64,000 nucleotides of DNA from JAFEBO01 sp050730655 (GTDB lineage: Bacteria > Planctomycetota > Phycisphaerae > Phycisphaerales > UBA1924), in contig JBOHNL010000013.1 of assembly GCA_050730655.1 (NCBI GenBank), positions 206,305 to 270,304 of the forward strand, in the 5' to 3' direction. Position numbers and translations under genes: made by a program. Below, piece after piece: positions 23,982 to 35,785 of this stretch. Positions within the stretch are counted from its first letter, which is position 1; the number at the start of each line of letters is the position of its first letter. The notes under the pieces were generated by a model. That model was not told where the DNA came from, did no database searches, and saw nothing but the letters and a program-made list of their open reading frames with translations.

Positions 23982-25705
23982 TCGTATGCGCCGGCAAAGA
24001 GCACGAAGTCGGAGTCATCGGTGAAGCCGTCGCCGTTGAAGTCGCCCAGCAGCGATGTGTACTCGTCGTACGCACTGGCGAACGTGACGAAGTCGCTGTC
24101 GTCGACCTGGCTGTCGAGATTGAGGTCGGAGGGGCAGGGCGTACCGCTGACGGTGAAATTAATATCGTTCATGTCGGTCCCGACGTTGCCGTCGAGGTCG
24201 CGCACGGTCACCCGGACCCGGGCCTTGGCGGAAGGGTGATTCGGCACCGTCCAATTCAGCGTTCCACTGTCGGCGATGTTTGAGGCCACGGTCAGCGGAA
24301 AGCTCACGCCACCATTCGCCGAGTAATGGATGTCGATTGTTCCGATGTTCTTGTCGTCGTCGGTCAGCCAGCTGAGCGGGAACGACTGGCCCGGGGTCAG
24401 CGTCATCGCGCTGTTCAGCGTGCTGATGTGAGCAGTCGGGCACTGTCCGTTGACGCCCGGAGCGCCGGTGTGCGCCGGGATGTGCATCACGATGCAGTGC
24501 ATCACACCCGCCGAGGTTGCCAGAGCGTCGCACGGAACCTGAACGATGGTCTTATCCGGGATTCCGTCGCCGTTGAAGTCAAACGCCTGCTGAACCGCCA
24601 CGAGCGCCTGCGCGTTATGGCCCGCGCCTGTCATTGTGGAATTGGTGTAGGTCGGAAGCAGCACGAGATCGTTGCAAACCACCATATTGGCGTAGGTATA
24701 GTGAACGCCGCTCAGTGAACGCGCCGGCGTGCGGAAGACCGAGTAGCCCATGCCCGCCAGCTGCGTCGCCGCGTTGTCACAGATGACATCCTGCGTCGAT
24801 CCGACGTTGTTCGGCCAATCGCTGATGATCACGCGATTGTCCGAGATGATCTGCATCCACATATCGATGTGCTGCGTGCTGTCGATGCTCGTTGGAAACG
24901 GCGGCAAAATCGTCGTATTGACGTTCTGGAAGTCATGCCACGTGTTGATGATGTCCGTCGGAGTCAGGGACGGATTCTCGTTCTCAATCAACTGCGTCGC
25001 GAACGACCGGCCGATCGAATCCAGGTGGTAATTGCCGCCACCGTGCGTCATGCCGAGGTCGTACACGCCGAACTTTTTGGTTGGGAAACCAGAAGGGCCA
25101 AACCAGGTCGGAAAAGCGTCGTCATTCGGACGCGGGCGGTTGTAAATGTGGTCGACGATGCCGCGGACAGCACCCTGCCCAGGCACATTACGGGTTCCGA
25201 TGTAAATGAAGCGCGGGCCGTAGTCGCGAATCCAGATTGAATCCGTCGTACGAATAAAGAACTTCACCCGCGACATGTTCGCGCCCGCGCCAGAAATGGA
25301 AGTCGTTGCCGAGGTCTGCTCGGCCGCGGTATCAACAACCATGTACGCATCGGCGTTGCCGGTTGTCGTGATGTACTTGCACATCGTCGCGAGAATCGCG
25401 TTCTGCTGCGTGGTGCCGTCCCACGACATCAGAATCGCCTGCGCTGGCGCGTACTCGCCCGGGCACGCGATCGGTCCGGGGGGGCGGACGCCACCAACCC
25501 GATCCGTAAACGGATTCTGCTGGGCCGGATGAAGCGCCATGTAGTCGCGCTCGGCCTGCGTCATCGAGCGTGGAATGTCGGCCCCTTCGGGAAAGATCAG
25601 CCTCCCGTTTTCAAGAATCGGGCTCGGCGGGGCTTGCTGAACCGACTGTGCGAATGCGGAGGATCCGATGGCAAGACCGGCCAAGAGGACGATAGAAAGA
25701 CGCAT
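23963..25705 (-). CDS. Secreted agmatine deiminase/peptidyl-arginine deiminase-like protein with dockerin-like tail
   Basis: Guanidino-group-modifying (pentein fold) enzyme. The start is ATG 25705, preceded by CGGAGCG and giving the signal peptide MRLSIVLLAGLAIGSSAFAQ; the frame is open back to 25852 without support. Pentein motifs: CPGEYAPAQAILMSWDGT, SIWIRDYGPRFI (catalytic Asp), MTHGGGNYHLDS (His) and, near the end of the catalytic part, SAGVMHCIVMHIP with the candidate nucleophilic Cys. A loop FDFNGDGIPDKT resembling a calcium site lies before that Cys. An Ig-like beta domain follows (about 100 residues), then two dockerin-like repeats, CPSDLNLDSQVDDSDF and GDFNGDGFTDDSDF, ending TCP. A secreted deiminase could act on agmatine or protein arginine; which one is unknown. 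Confidence 0.87.
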   Translation of the reverse strand: MRLSIVLLAGLAIGSSAFAQSVQQAPPSPILENGRLIFPEGADIPRSMTQAERDYMALHPAQQNPFTDRVGGVRPPGPIACPGEYAPAQAILMSWDGTTQQNAILATMCKYITTTGNADAYMVVDTAAEQTSATTSISGAGANMSRVKFFIRTTDSIWIRDYGPRFIYIGTRNVPGQGAVRGIVDHIYNRPRPNDDAFPTWFGPSGFPTKKFGVYDLGMTHGGGNYHLDSIGRSFATQLIENENPSLTPTDIINTWHDFQNVNTTILPPFPTSIDSTQHIDMWMQIISDNRVIISDWPNNVGSTQDVICDNAATQLAGMGYSVFRTPARSLSGVHYTYANMVVCNDLVLLPTYTNSTMTGAGHNAQALVAVQQAFDFNGDGIPDKTIVQVPCDALATSAGVMHCIVMHIPAHTGAPGVNGQCPTAHISTLNSAMTLTPGQSFPLSWLTDDDKNIGTIDIHYSANGGVSFPLTVASNIADSGTLNWTVPNHPSAKARVRVTVRDLDGNVGTDMNDINFTVSGTPCPSDLNLDSQVDDSDFVTFASAYDEYTSLLGDFNGDGFTDDSDFVLFAGAYDNFTCP

Positions 25706-25868
25706 GAGCGCTCCGAAAATGAATTCGAGTGAGTGAGAGGTCGCGAAGGGCACAATCGTAACGCAAGCGCGGCTCTGCCACAATGAGAATCTGCCTACGA
25801 AGGCACGCTGGAATGCCTGTTTTTGGGCCTGTGGTTGAGCTGAATAGGTCAAACCGAACCCGCAATTA

Positions 25869-27080
25869 TCAGGACGCGGCGGCCTGCGCCCGTTCGTCCC
25901 CCGCCAGAAGTTTCTTCACGAGCACGATGAATCCGCCGGTCAGCACCAGATTCAGCGCCAATGAGATCACCGCCACCAGCACCGTCTGGCCGCCAATGTG
26001 ATACGACAGGGCAACGACGAGGATTCCCGCTCCCACTTCGCCCCGCGGCCACATTCCGACCGACAACGCCATCCGCGCTCGCAGCGACGCTTCTCGCTTG
26101 TAGCACAGCACCGGGAACATCTTGCCAAGGTTCGACAGCAGGGTTACGGCCAACACGTGCAGCGCAATCATGCCCCAGTTGATCGCTTCCACCGGTTCGG
26201 TTGAATCCGGATGCGAACTGATCTTGTCAAGGTGCGGCATCGAAAGCCCGACCAGCAGCAGGAACACGCCGGAAATCAGCGTGCCCATCATCGCCTCGGT
26301 TCCTTTGGGCTCGTGATGCGTGTGATCGATCGTTCCGTCCGCTCGACGGGGCTGCGCGATGATGCACCCAAGCACGAATGAAGGCAGCAGAACTTCGATG
26401 TGCACCGATCCGCGGTCATCGAAAAGGTGACTCGTCCACGCAAGCGCTTCCGACGCTGCGACCAGCCCGATTGAGTATCCCAGCACCCACGGCCACGTGA
26501 TCGGAATGCGCACTTTGTGAAGCATGAACCAAGCAACTGCGATCAACCCGACCATGATGAAGATCACGACGGCGAGCTGCCACTGCATGCCGACGATCAT
26601 GATCTTGAGCGGGATGAGCAGCAGGATCGTCCCGATGTCGTCGAAGATCGCAAGCACCCGCGCCTTTTTGAACAGCCACGTCGCCGACAAGCCCGCCGCG
26701 GCAAGCATGCTGAAGAGCACCCCCGCCGACGTCGGCGCTGCGAAGCAGCCGACAAGCAGCTCATCTCGCCATTGCTCCCACGACGTTGCGGCGCCCGGAG
26801 GGCCCATCACAAGAACAAAGTATGCCGAGACAAAAAGCCACGGAAAACTCGCGGCGGTCATCGCGATCGCAAAGTCCGCTCCGTACTGCGCCTTCTTGCG
26901 TTTATCGATGTCGAACTCGTACCCGACGTGAATCATGATGAACGCAAGCGTCGTGAACGTCAAAATTTGGATGACGTGCGTCGCCGTTTCCGACCCGCCG
27001 GTCCAGCGGGGCAGGATCTGCGAAAGGATCATGCCGACAATCAGGAGAACGGAAAAAGTGACAACTTTGGCCATGTGCAT
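25869..27080 (-). CDS. Cation/proton antiporter, membrane protein
   Basis: Polytopic membrane protein of about 400 residues with roughly 11-12 hydrophobic segments. ARVLAIFDDIGTILLLIPLK carries the paired aspartates typical of ion-binding helices in Na+/H+ or K+/H+ exchangers of the CPA type. APTSAGVLFSMLAAAGLSATW and VLLPSFVLGCIIAQP are consistent with that fold. A histidine-rich loop (HTHHEP) lies mid-protein. The start is uncertain: ATG 27080 or 27074 begin right before the first helix, while GTG 27101 would add seven residues. It lies between the deiminase and the LamG gene on the same strand but has no dockerin tail. Ion specificity is not readable. Confidence 0.82.
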   Translation of the reverse strand: MHMAKVVTFSVLLIVGMILSQILPRWTGGSETATHVIQILTFTTLAFIMIHVGYEFDIDKRKKAQYGADFAIAMTAASFPWLFVSAYFVLVMGPPGAATSWEQWRDELLVGCFAAPTSAGVLFSMLAAAGLSATWLFKKARVLAIFDDIGTILLLIPLKIMIVGMQWQLAVVIFIMVGLIAVAWFMLHKVRIPITWPWVLGYSIGLVAASEALAWTSHLFDDRGSVHIEVLLPSFVLGCIIAQPRRADGTIDHTHHEPKGTEAMMGTLISGVFLLLVGLSMPHLDKISSHPDSTEPVEAINWGMIALHVLAVTLLSNLGKMFPVLCYKREASLRARMALSVGMWPRGEVGAGILVVALSYHIGGQTVLVAVISLALNLVLTGGFIVLVKKLLAGDERAQAAAS

Positions 27081-27147
27081 GCAGAGTATCCGCTTCTGCA
27101 CGATCCCGCGCTGGCACGCTTAATACGCGATTTCCTCACTGGCGGGA

Positions 27148-28023
27148 TTAGGGACACACAAGCTGGTCGTATTCACCGACGAATATCACGAAATCGGTGT
27201 CGTCGACTAATTGGTCCTGGTTGAAATCAGCCGAGCAATTGAACGGCATCGCGACGTCGCCGCAATCCAAGACGTTGTACTGCTGCACGAAGATCGAGAA
27301 GTCGGCGTCGTCCACGAACAGATCGGAATTCATGTCCGTCGCGCACGCAAAGGTCCGGAGTTCCGCATCGGTGAGGAAGCGGTTGTAGAACCGAATGTCG
27401 TCGAGAAAACCGGTATAGCGGATGGTGCCGTCGAATCCGACGCAAGGTCCGCCCGCAAACTTGAGTTGCGCGGCGTTGGTAATATTCGTTACCCCGCTCG
27501 TGGTAACGGTGTTGATCACGATCCCGTCGCGAGCCGTTACGACAGTGGTGCCTTGGCGCCGGAACACAATGTGATGCCAACGGTCATCGAGCATCTCGGT
27601 TGCGGGAACGAGAATCTTGTTGGAGCCGCTGCCGTTGCTGTACGCCTCAATGTACATGTTGCTGCCGCTGTCGCCGGACCCGGCTCGGATATCAAAGAAA
27701 CTGCCGAAGTTGCAGACCGGGCGTTTGCTCATGACATCGAACGCAACAACTTGCGGCGGATTCCTGATCCAGAATGCGATCGTGAAGTCGCCGGTTCCGA
27801 AATTCCCCGCCGTTGTGCCGCACGCGATCTCGCCACCGTTGAAATCAAACGCCTGCCCGTAGCGGCCCGGCACGTAGGCCACGCTTCCGTTGATCGTTCC
27901 GTTCGCGGTTCCTGCACTGTCCGCGGCATTACCATCTCCCTTCCACCAGTTCGCCATATCGACAGGCTGAGCGAGGGCGTCCGTCGCGAGGACGGACACG
28001 AGCAGAACGGCAGCGAATTTCAT
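27148..28023 (-). CDS. Secreted LamG/concanavalin-like protein with dockerin-like tail
   Basis: A 291-residue exported protein: signal peptide AAVLLVSVLATDALAQP, then a LamG-like jelly roll (NWWKGDGNAADSAG, YGQAFDFNGGEIACG, FTIAFWIRNPP, RWHHIVFRRQG, YTGFLDDIRFYNRFLTDAE). This is the usual single-domain glycan/ligand-binding form seen in Planctomycetes. It ends with two dockerin-like repeats, ATDMNSDLFVDDADF and CSADFNQDQLVDDTDF, and the residues VCP. GGAGGT stands eight bases before the ATG at 28023. Its ligand is unknown. It closes the run of tail-bearing genes, with a divergent membrane-protein gene beyond. Confidence 0.88.
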   Translation of the reverse strand: MKFAAVLLVSVLATDALAQPVDMANWWKGDGNAADSAGTANGTINGSVAYVPGRYGQAFDFNGGEIACGTTAGNFGTGDFTIAFWIRNPPQVVAFDVMSKRPVCNFGSFFDIRAGSGDSGSNMYIEAYSNGSGSNKILVPATEMLDDRWHHIVFRRQGTTVVTARDGIVINTVTTSGVTNITNAAQLKFAGGPCVGFDGTIRYTGFLDDIRFYNRFLTDAELRTFACATDMNSDLFVDDADFSIFVQQYNVLDCGDVAMPFNCSADFNQDQLVDDTDFVIFVGEYDQLVCP

Positions 28024-28212
28024 CGGGATACCTCCGGCACGAGTCTAATTTCTGCCGATTTCGTCTGTCAAGGATTTTCTCGGGTTTGGTATCGATTGGC
28101 GGAAGCGGCGTTGATGGCGGTCCGTTCCCGGAGAATCAGAGCCGGCCATCGCGCGAACCGATGAATTATCAGTCGTCTCAGGATTTCTTCACTCTTCCCT
28201 CGTCCGCCCACC

Positions 28213-29361
28213 ATGTTCGTCGCACAGGCACATTCCTTCGTCCAACAAGCGCGACTCGCGATCACACTCGCGTGGATCGCCGGCTACACCAACATCCTGA
28301 CCATCCTGACCTGCGGGCACGTCACGAGCCACGTCTCGGGCACGACCTCCGATTTCGGGCGCGCAGTAAGCGAAGGAAACTGGCGGTTCGTCGCGTTTCT
28401 CGGCTTTTTGCTGACGTCATTTGTTGTCGGCGCCGCATTGTCGGGATTCACCACCGAACTCGGAAAACGCCGCGGATGGGAATCCATCTACGTTCTTCCG
28501 ATGGCGGTCGAAGCGCTCCTCCTTGCCGCGTTCGCGCTGCTTGTAGAAACTTCGGCGCACGAAACGATGGCTTCGGGGGATCGCCTTGTTCTGATGACCG
28601 GCGTTGCCTCGATGGCGATGGGCCTGCAGAACGCCACGATCACTCGCATCTCGAGCGGAGTCGTTCGCACGACGCATGTGACCGGCGTGCTGACTGATCT
28701 CGGGCTCGAAGCCGTTCAGTTTTTCTGGTGGCTGGCCGACGAGCGGCGGCAATTGGTCAGATCTGGCGGCGCGACGGCCATTCGATCGCATCCAACTTCC
28801 AAGCGCCTCGCGCTTCTGGCCTCGATCATGGGTTCCTTCGCCCTCGGCGCCGGCCTGGGCACGTTTGCGTTTAAGTTTGGAACCAACTGGGCCATGTTCC
28901 CGCCCGTGCTCTTCCTGCTCTGGATCATCTATCAGGACATCTCTCGCCCGATCGCCGAGATTGAAGAAAGCGAACTGGTCAATGAAGCCGCGGCACTCGG
29001 CCTGCCACCCGAACTGGCGATCTACCACGTCCGCAAGGATCAACTTCGGGCCGGCAAGATTCACCGCATGCCGAATCTCCTCGCTTGGACCGATCGCCTT
29101 CCCCGCGCCGCTCGCGTCGTCATTCTTGATCTCGACGAAGTCACCCAGCTCGATGAAAACTCCGCGATCGAGCTTCGCGCCGCACTCAAGAAAATGGACG
29201 CACAGGGCCGCGCCATGGTGCTCGCCGGTTTAACGCCCCGCCAATTCGAGCAGCTCCGCGATGCTGCGGGAGGCCTGCTCGACCCGCTCGACACCTGCGC
29301 CGATCTCGAATTGGCGATCGCCCGGGGACTGAATGTGCTTCACCGAATTCAGCGGGCGTAA
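28213..29361 (+). CDS. DUF1275 membrane protein fused to a STAS-like domain
   Basis: The N-terminal 230 residues or so match the DUF1275 (YoaK-type) membrane family: five or six hydrophobic helices, with AGYTNILTILTCGHVTSHVSG near the start and ASMAMGLQNATITRISSGVV in the middle. After a linker (residues about 255-285) the protein carries a soluble domain, VVILDLDEVTQLDENSAIEL followed by LRAALKKMDAQGRAMVLAGLT, the layout of a STAS domain as in SulP transporters and anti-sigma antagonists. The fusion suggests regulated transport, though DUF1275 proteins have no established substrate. Length 382. No operon partner; carB follows after 149 bases. Confidence 0.8.
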   Translation: MFVAQAHSFVQQARLAITLAWIAGYTNILTILTCGHVTSHVSGTTSDFGRAVSEGNWRFVAFLGFLLTSFVVGAALSGFTTELGKRRGWESIYVLPMAVEALLLAAFALLVETSAHETMASGDRLVLMTGVASMAMGLQNATITRISSGVVRTTHVTGVLTDLGLEAVQFFWWLADERRQLVRSGGATAIRSHPTSKRLALLASIMGSFALGAGLGTFAFKFGTNWAMFPPVLFLLWIIYQDISRPIAEIEESELVNEAAALGLPPELAIYHVRKDQLRAGKIHRMPNLLAWTDRLPRAARVVILDLDEVTQLDENSAIELRAALKKMDAQGRAMVLAGLTPRQFEQLRDAAGGLLDPLDTCADLELAIARGLNVLHRIQRA

Positions 29362-29510
29362 AGATGCCGGAAAACTCCGGTTTCTGTGGGTGGAATTCCC
29401 CCAGACTTGGAAGTCGCCCGGCGTTGCGGCTATCGTCATCGAGTTTGCGCCCCCGGGGGCCGGGAGTCTGCTCTCGCACCCGGGTTCGCGACGCTGTAAA
29501 AAGGGACAGG

Positions 29511-33071
<3,561 letters not shown>

Positions 33072-33084
33072 AGTACGAGTTCGA

Positions 33085-33521
33085 CTACGAAGATTTTCGA
33101 TGCACTCCGCATTCCGGACAACGGTCGGCCTGTAACCCTGCGAACTGATAGCCGCATTCCTCGCATTCGAGCTTCGTCGATCGTGCAATTTCGCGTCGTC
33201 CAAGTCCAAATGCGCCGACGTGCAAGTGCGATTGCTCAAGAATGGCGTTCGCCCGCGCGTTGATGGCCAGTAGCGTGAACAAACCCAGCGGAGGCAACAC
33301 AGGAGCAGCCCCAGCAATCTCCTGCCGCCTTTGCTCCAATCTGTTGCCGCAGCAAGCCGGAAAGCACAAACAGCGATCGCGATCCAATTCAGGATGAGCA
33401 TGCTCGGAATGAGAATTCGCCACGTCGCGGCCCGAGGATTCCAGCGAACAAAAGGCGCGAACACGACCGGGGCAATGCATGCTCCGAAGCAGAAAGCAAA
33501 CGCAGCGCCAAGCGCCAACAT
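33085..33521 (-). pseudogene. Small membrane protein with C-terminal zinc ribbon, frameshifted
   Basis: Two overlapping minus-strand frames each hold half of one recognisable protein. The first, from ATG 33521, encodes membrane helices (GAAFAFCFGACIAPVVFAPF, ILIPSMLILNWIAIAVCAF). The second continues as PPLGLFTLLAINARANAILEQ, then GVHRK near the end after a CEECGYQFAG...CPECG zinc ribbon. Both halves match a common planctomycete layout in which a helix with LNARA-like residues precedes a zinc ribbon. A single-base shift near 33300-33320 would join them. It could be a broken gene, an assembly error or less likely a programmed frameshift. It sits directly after the ppk2 stop and in the same reading frame. 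Confidence 0.6.
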
Positions 33522-33608
33522 CAGCCACCGCTGCCGGCTTGCAATTTGTTTGAGTTGTGACGAGGAATATTCGCGAATCGCTTCGTACTCCGAAAACTCC
33601 TCCAGTTG

Positions 33609-34493
33609 CTACTTCTCCCGCTTGAGCGTCGCTTCTATCGCTTCAAGCTCCTTCCGCTTGCTCTTATCCACCTTCGGAAATTTGAGCTCGAGCGAATGAA
33701 GCGCATCGACGATTGCGGCCGCGACCACCGCCCGCGTAAACCATTTGTTATCCGCCGGCACGACAAACCACGGCGCGTACTCGGTGGCCGTGTTCTGGAT
33801 CATGTCTTCGTAGGCCTCTTGGTAGTTCTCCCAGTAAGCACGTTCGGCAATATCCGCGGACGAAAACTTCCAGTTCTTTTCTTTCTCTTCCAGTCGCGAA
33901 AGGAACCGGCGTCGCTGCTCTTCCCGCGAAACGTGCAGGAAGAACTTGCGGATGATCGTCCCCTGGCGCGTCTGGAACTTTTCGAAGTTCCGAATGGCTT
34001 CAAAACGCTCGTCCCAGATGTTCTTGCCGATGAACTGCGACGGAAGCTTCTGCTTCATCAGAAACTCGGGATGCACGCGGACGACCAGCACTTCTTCGTA
34101 ATACGAGCGGTTGAAAATCCCGATCCGCCCGCGCTCGGGCATAACTTTGGCGCATCGCCATAGAAAATCGTGATCCAGGTCATCGCTCGTCGGCGCTTTG
34201 AACGAATTGACCTGACAGCCCTGCGGGTTCACGCCGCTCATCACGTGCTTGATCGTGCCGTCCTTCCCCGCGGCATCCATCGCCTGAAAAATCAGCAACA
34301 GAGACCAGCTGTCCGTGGCGTAGAGCTTCTCCTGCTCCTCCGCAAGCCAACCGATACCGCGTTGGAGCAGGTCGTGAGCTTCGTCCTTCGAGTGCAGCTT
34401 TCCCGTGTCCGCCGGATCGATGTCCTTCAGCCGGAACTTCTTTCCGTTCGTGATGCGATAGTCGCCGATGAGATCTTCAGTGATCTTGGGCAA
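33609..34493 (-). CDS. ppk2: Polyphosphate kinase 2 family protein
   Basis: PPK2 transfers phosphate between polyphosphate and nucleotides. The 294-residue protein shows LLIFQAMDAAGKDGTIKHV (Walker A-like loop), VNPQGCQVNSFKAPTSDD, DFLWRCAKVMPERGRIGIFN and RSYYEEVLVVRVHPE (Walker B region), all standard. I place the start at TTG 34493 (LPKITEDLIGDYRIT), because GGGAGG lies six bases upstream; the open frame to 34658 has no ribosome site and crosses a repeat. The gene ends in TAG at 33611, after which the same frame stays open into the frameshifted membrane gene. With the polyphosphate glucokinase at 11.9 kb it points to polyphosphate use. Donor and acceptor specificity (ADP versus AMP) is unknown. 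Confidence 0.92.
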   Translation of the reverse strand: MPKITEDLIGDYRITNGKKFRLKDIDPADTGKLHSKDEAHDLLQRGIGWLAEEQEKLYATDSWSLLLIFQAMDAAGKDGTIKHVMSGVNPQGCQVNSFKAPTSDDLDHDFLWRCAKVMPERGRIGIFNRSYYEEVLVVRVHPEFLMKQKLPSQFIGKNIWDERFEAIRNFEKFQTRQGTIIRKFFLHVSREEQRRRFLSRLEEKEKNWKFSSADIAERAYWENYQEAYEDMIQNTATEYAPWFVVPADNKWFTRAVVAAAIVDALHSLELKFPKVDKSKRKELEAIEATLKREK

Positions 34494-34513
34494 GAACGTC
34501 CTCCCGAAAATAT

Positions 34514-34558
34514 CAACACGGAGAACCACAGAGCACCACGGAGAAAAACACCGAGAGA
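34514..34558 (-). repeat. CTCCGTG-type dispersed repeat, copy 2
   Basis: Read on the minus strand this segment contains TTCTCCGTGGTGCTCTGTGG followed by TTCTCCGTGTTGATA, closely matching the copy at 13631-13665 but with one additional CTCCGTG unit. It lies in the spacer between the divergent ppk2 gene and the small unknown gene. Confidence 0.6.
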
Positions 34559-34624
34559 ATCCGGCATCCGACCAAATCCTACCTGATTCTCCGCTTTCCC
34601 CGCATGAATCTTCTACGATCGTCC

Positions 34625-34912
34625 ATGACCTACGGCGGACATTTCGGCAAAAAGGCAAAGGGCGCGATCAACCGCTTCTACGAGCACGCCGACACACGCC
34701 ACCTGACCACGCTTCAAGAAGCCGCCAGCGAGTTGTATCTGGCCGAATCCGCCAAGGCCAAAGACAAGATCTGGGCCAAAGTGGACGTCGCGCTCGGCCA
34801 CCTGATTCAGGCGAAGTTCCCGATGGATCCTGCTAAGGCCCGGGCGATTCTCGAGGCCAAAGACGTGCAGAAGCTGGCGACGCTCGTCGGCGAGTTGAGC
34901 ACGAAGCGGTAG
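34625..34912 (+). CDS. Small conserved-looking protein of unknown function
   Basis: Not recognised as a named family. It encodes about 95 residues from ATG 34625 (MTYGGHFGKKAKGAINRF); an earlier ATG at 34604 would add seven. The protein is basic at its start, then alpha-helical in character (LTTLQEAASELYLAESAKAK, ALGHLIQAKFPMDPAKARAI, DVQKLATLVGEL), with no membrane segment or cysteine. It is divergent from ppk2, with about 130 bases between the starts. The codon pattern looks like that of neighbouring genes, which is why I accept it as coding. Confidence 0.6.
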   Translation: MTYGGHFGKKAKGAINRFYEHADTRHLTTLQEAASELYLAESAKAKDKIWAKVDVALGHLIQAKFPMDPAKARAILEAKDVQKLATLVGELSTKR

Positions 34913-34999
34913 GAAGCGATCAGAAGCGGCACGGAATTTTCGCTTCGCGGGCGGAATCTGCCGCACGAGAAACCGACAGATGCGTAGAGTTTCCGTTCA

Positions 35000-35605
35000 A
35001 TGAGTCGAGATTTCTCCAGTGAATTGCAGCGAGGGCGGCCGGTGACGGTCGAAGCACCGATCGACCGAAAAGACAGCGCCAACATCACAACCCGCCGCCT
35101 CGCGCCCAGCGATTCGATTATGGAGATGACCAAGCTCCTGCATCGCGCGTACGCCAAGCAGGTCGCGATGGGTTTGCAGCCTTTGGCCGGACGCCAAACG
35201 GCCGAAGTCACCGAGCAGCGCGTCTTCAGCGGCGAGTGCTACGTCGCCGTCGATCACGCGGCGGTCGTCCAGTCGAAAACCGGCCAGAAGCTCGTCGGCA
35301 CAATTCTCTTTCACGAAGTCGAAGAGAGCCAGGGTCCGCCGTGGTTCACCAACCCCGAGGTCGCAAGTTTTTCGCAGCTCGCGGTCGATCCCGATTACCA
35401 GGGCTGCGGCATCGGCCGCATGCTGATGGAAGTCGTCGAGCGCCGAGCGCTCGACACCGGCGCAAAAGAAATGGCGCTCTCAATGGCCGAGCCCGATCGC
35501 GAGTTGTACGACTTCTACCTCAAGCGTGGCTACCGCTTCGTCGAGCACTGGAAGTGGCCGTACACGAACTACCGCAGCGCGATTCTCAGTAAGTCGCTGG
35601 GGTAA
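35000..35605 (+). CDS. GNAT-family acetyltransferase
   Basis: A 201-residue protein with the GNAT core. ITTRRLAPSDSIMEMTKLLH opens the fold, and FSQLAVDPDYQGCGIGRMLM contains the QGCGIG pyrophosphate-binding loop for acetyl-CoA. EMALSMAEPDRELYDFYLKR then GYRFVEHWKWP forms the C-terminal strand and helix pair. The substrate is unknown. It has its own start and is 180 bases upstream of a second acetyltransferase gene fused to a MarR domain; the two are unlikely to be strictly co-translated. Confidence 0.88.
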   Translation: MSRDFSSELQRGRPVTVEAPIDRKDSANITTRRLAPSDSIMEMTKLLHRAYAKQVAMGLQPLAGRQTAEVTEQRVFSGECYVAVDHAAVVQSKTGQKLVGTILFHEVEESQGPPWFTNPEVASFSQLAVDPDYQGCGIGRMLMEVVERRALDTGAKEMALSMAEPDRELYDFYLKRGYRFVEHWKWPYTNYRSAILSKSLG

Positions 35606-35654
35606 TACACGGAATTGCGGACCTGCAACATCGGCGTGGCGCGCCCAACGCAAG

Positions 35655-35670
35655 TTGAACGATCATTCAA
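35655..35670. promoter_or_regulatory. Candidate MarR operator palindrome
   Basis: TTGAACGATCATTCAA is a 16-base inverted repeat, symmetric apart from one base pair. It sits about 115 bases upstream of the MarR-acetyltransferase start and 50 bases after the preceding gene. MarR regulators usually bind such palindromes near their own promoters. It is an inference; no footprint is known. Confidence 0.4.
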
Positions 35671-35785
35671 ACGAAGACGTGCGAATCGGCCCCTAGACAG
35701 GAAACCGTTTTCGTGTCATACTACGCGCATCGTCACAAATCCCTGCTAGCGCAGGAGTAGGACGAAGTTCGAGGGGGTCTCCGCG

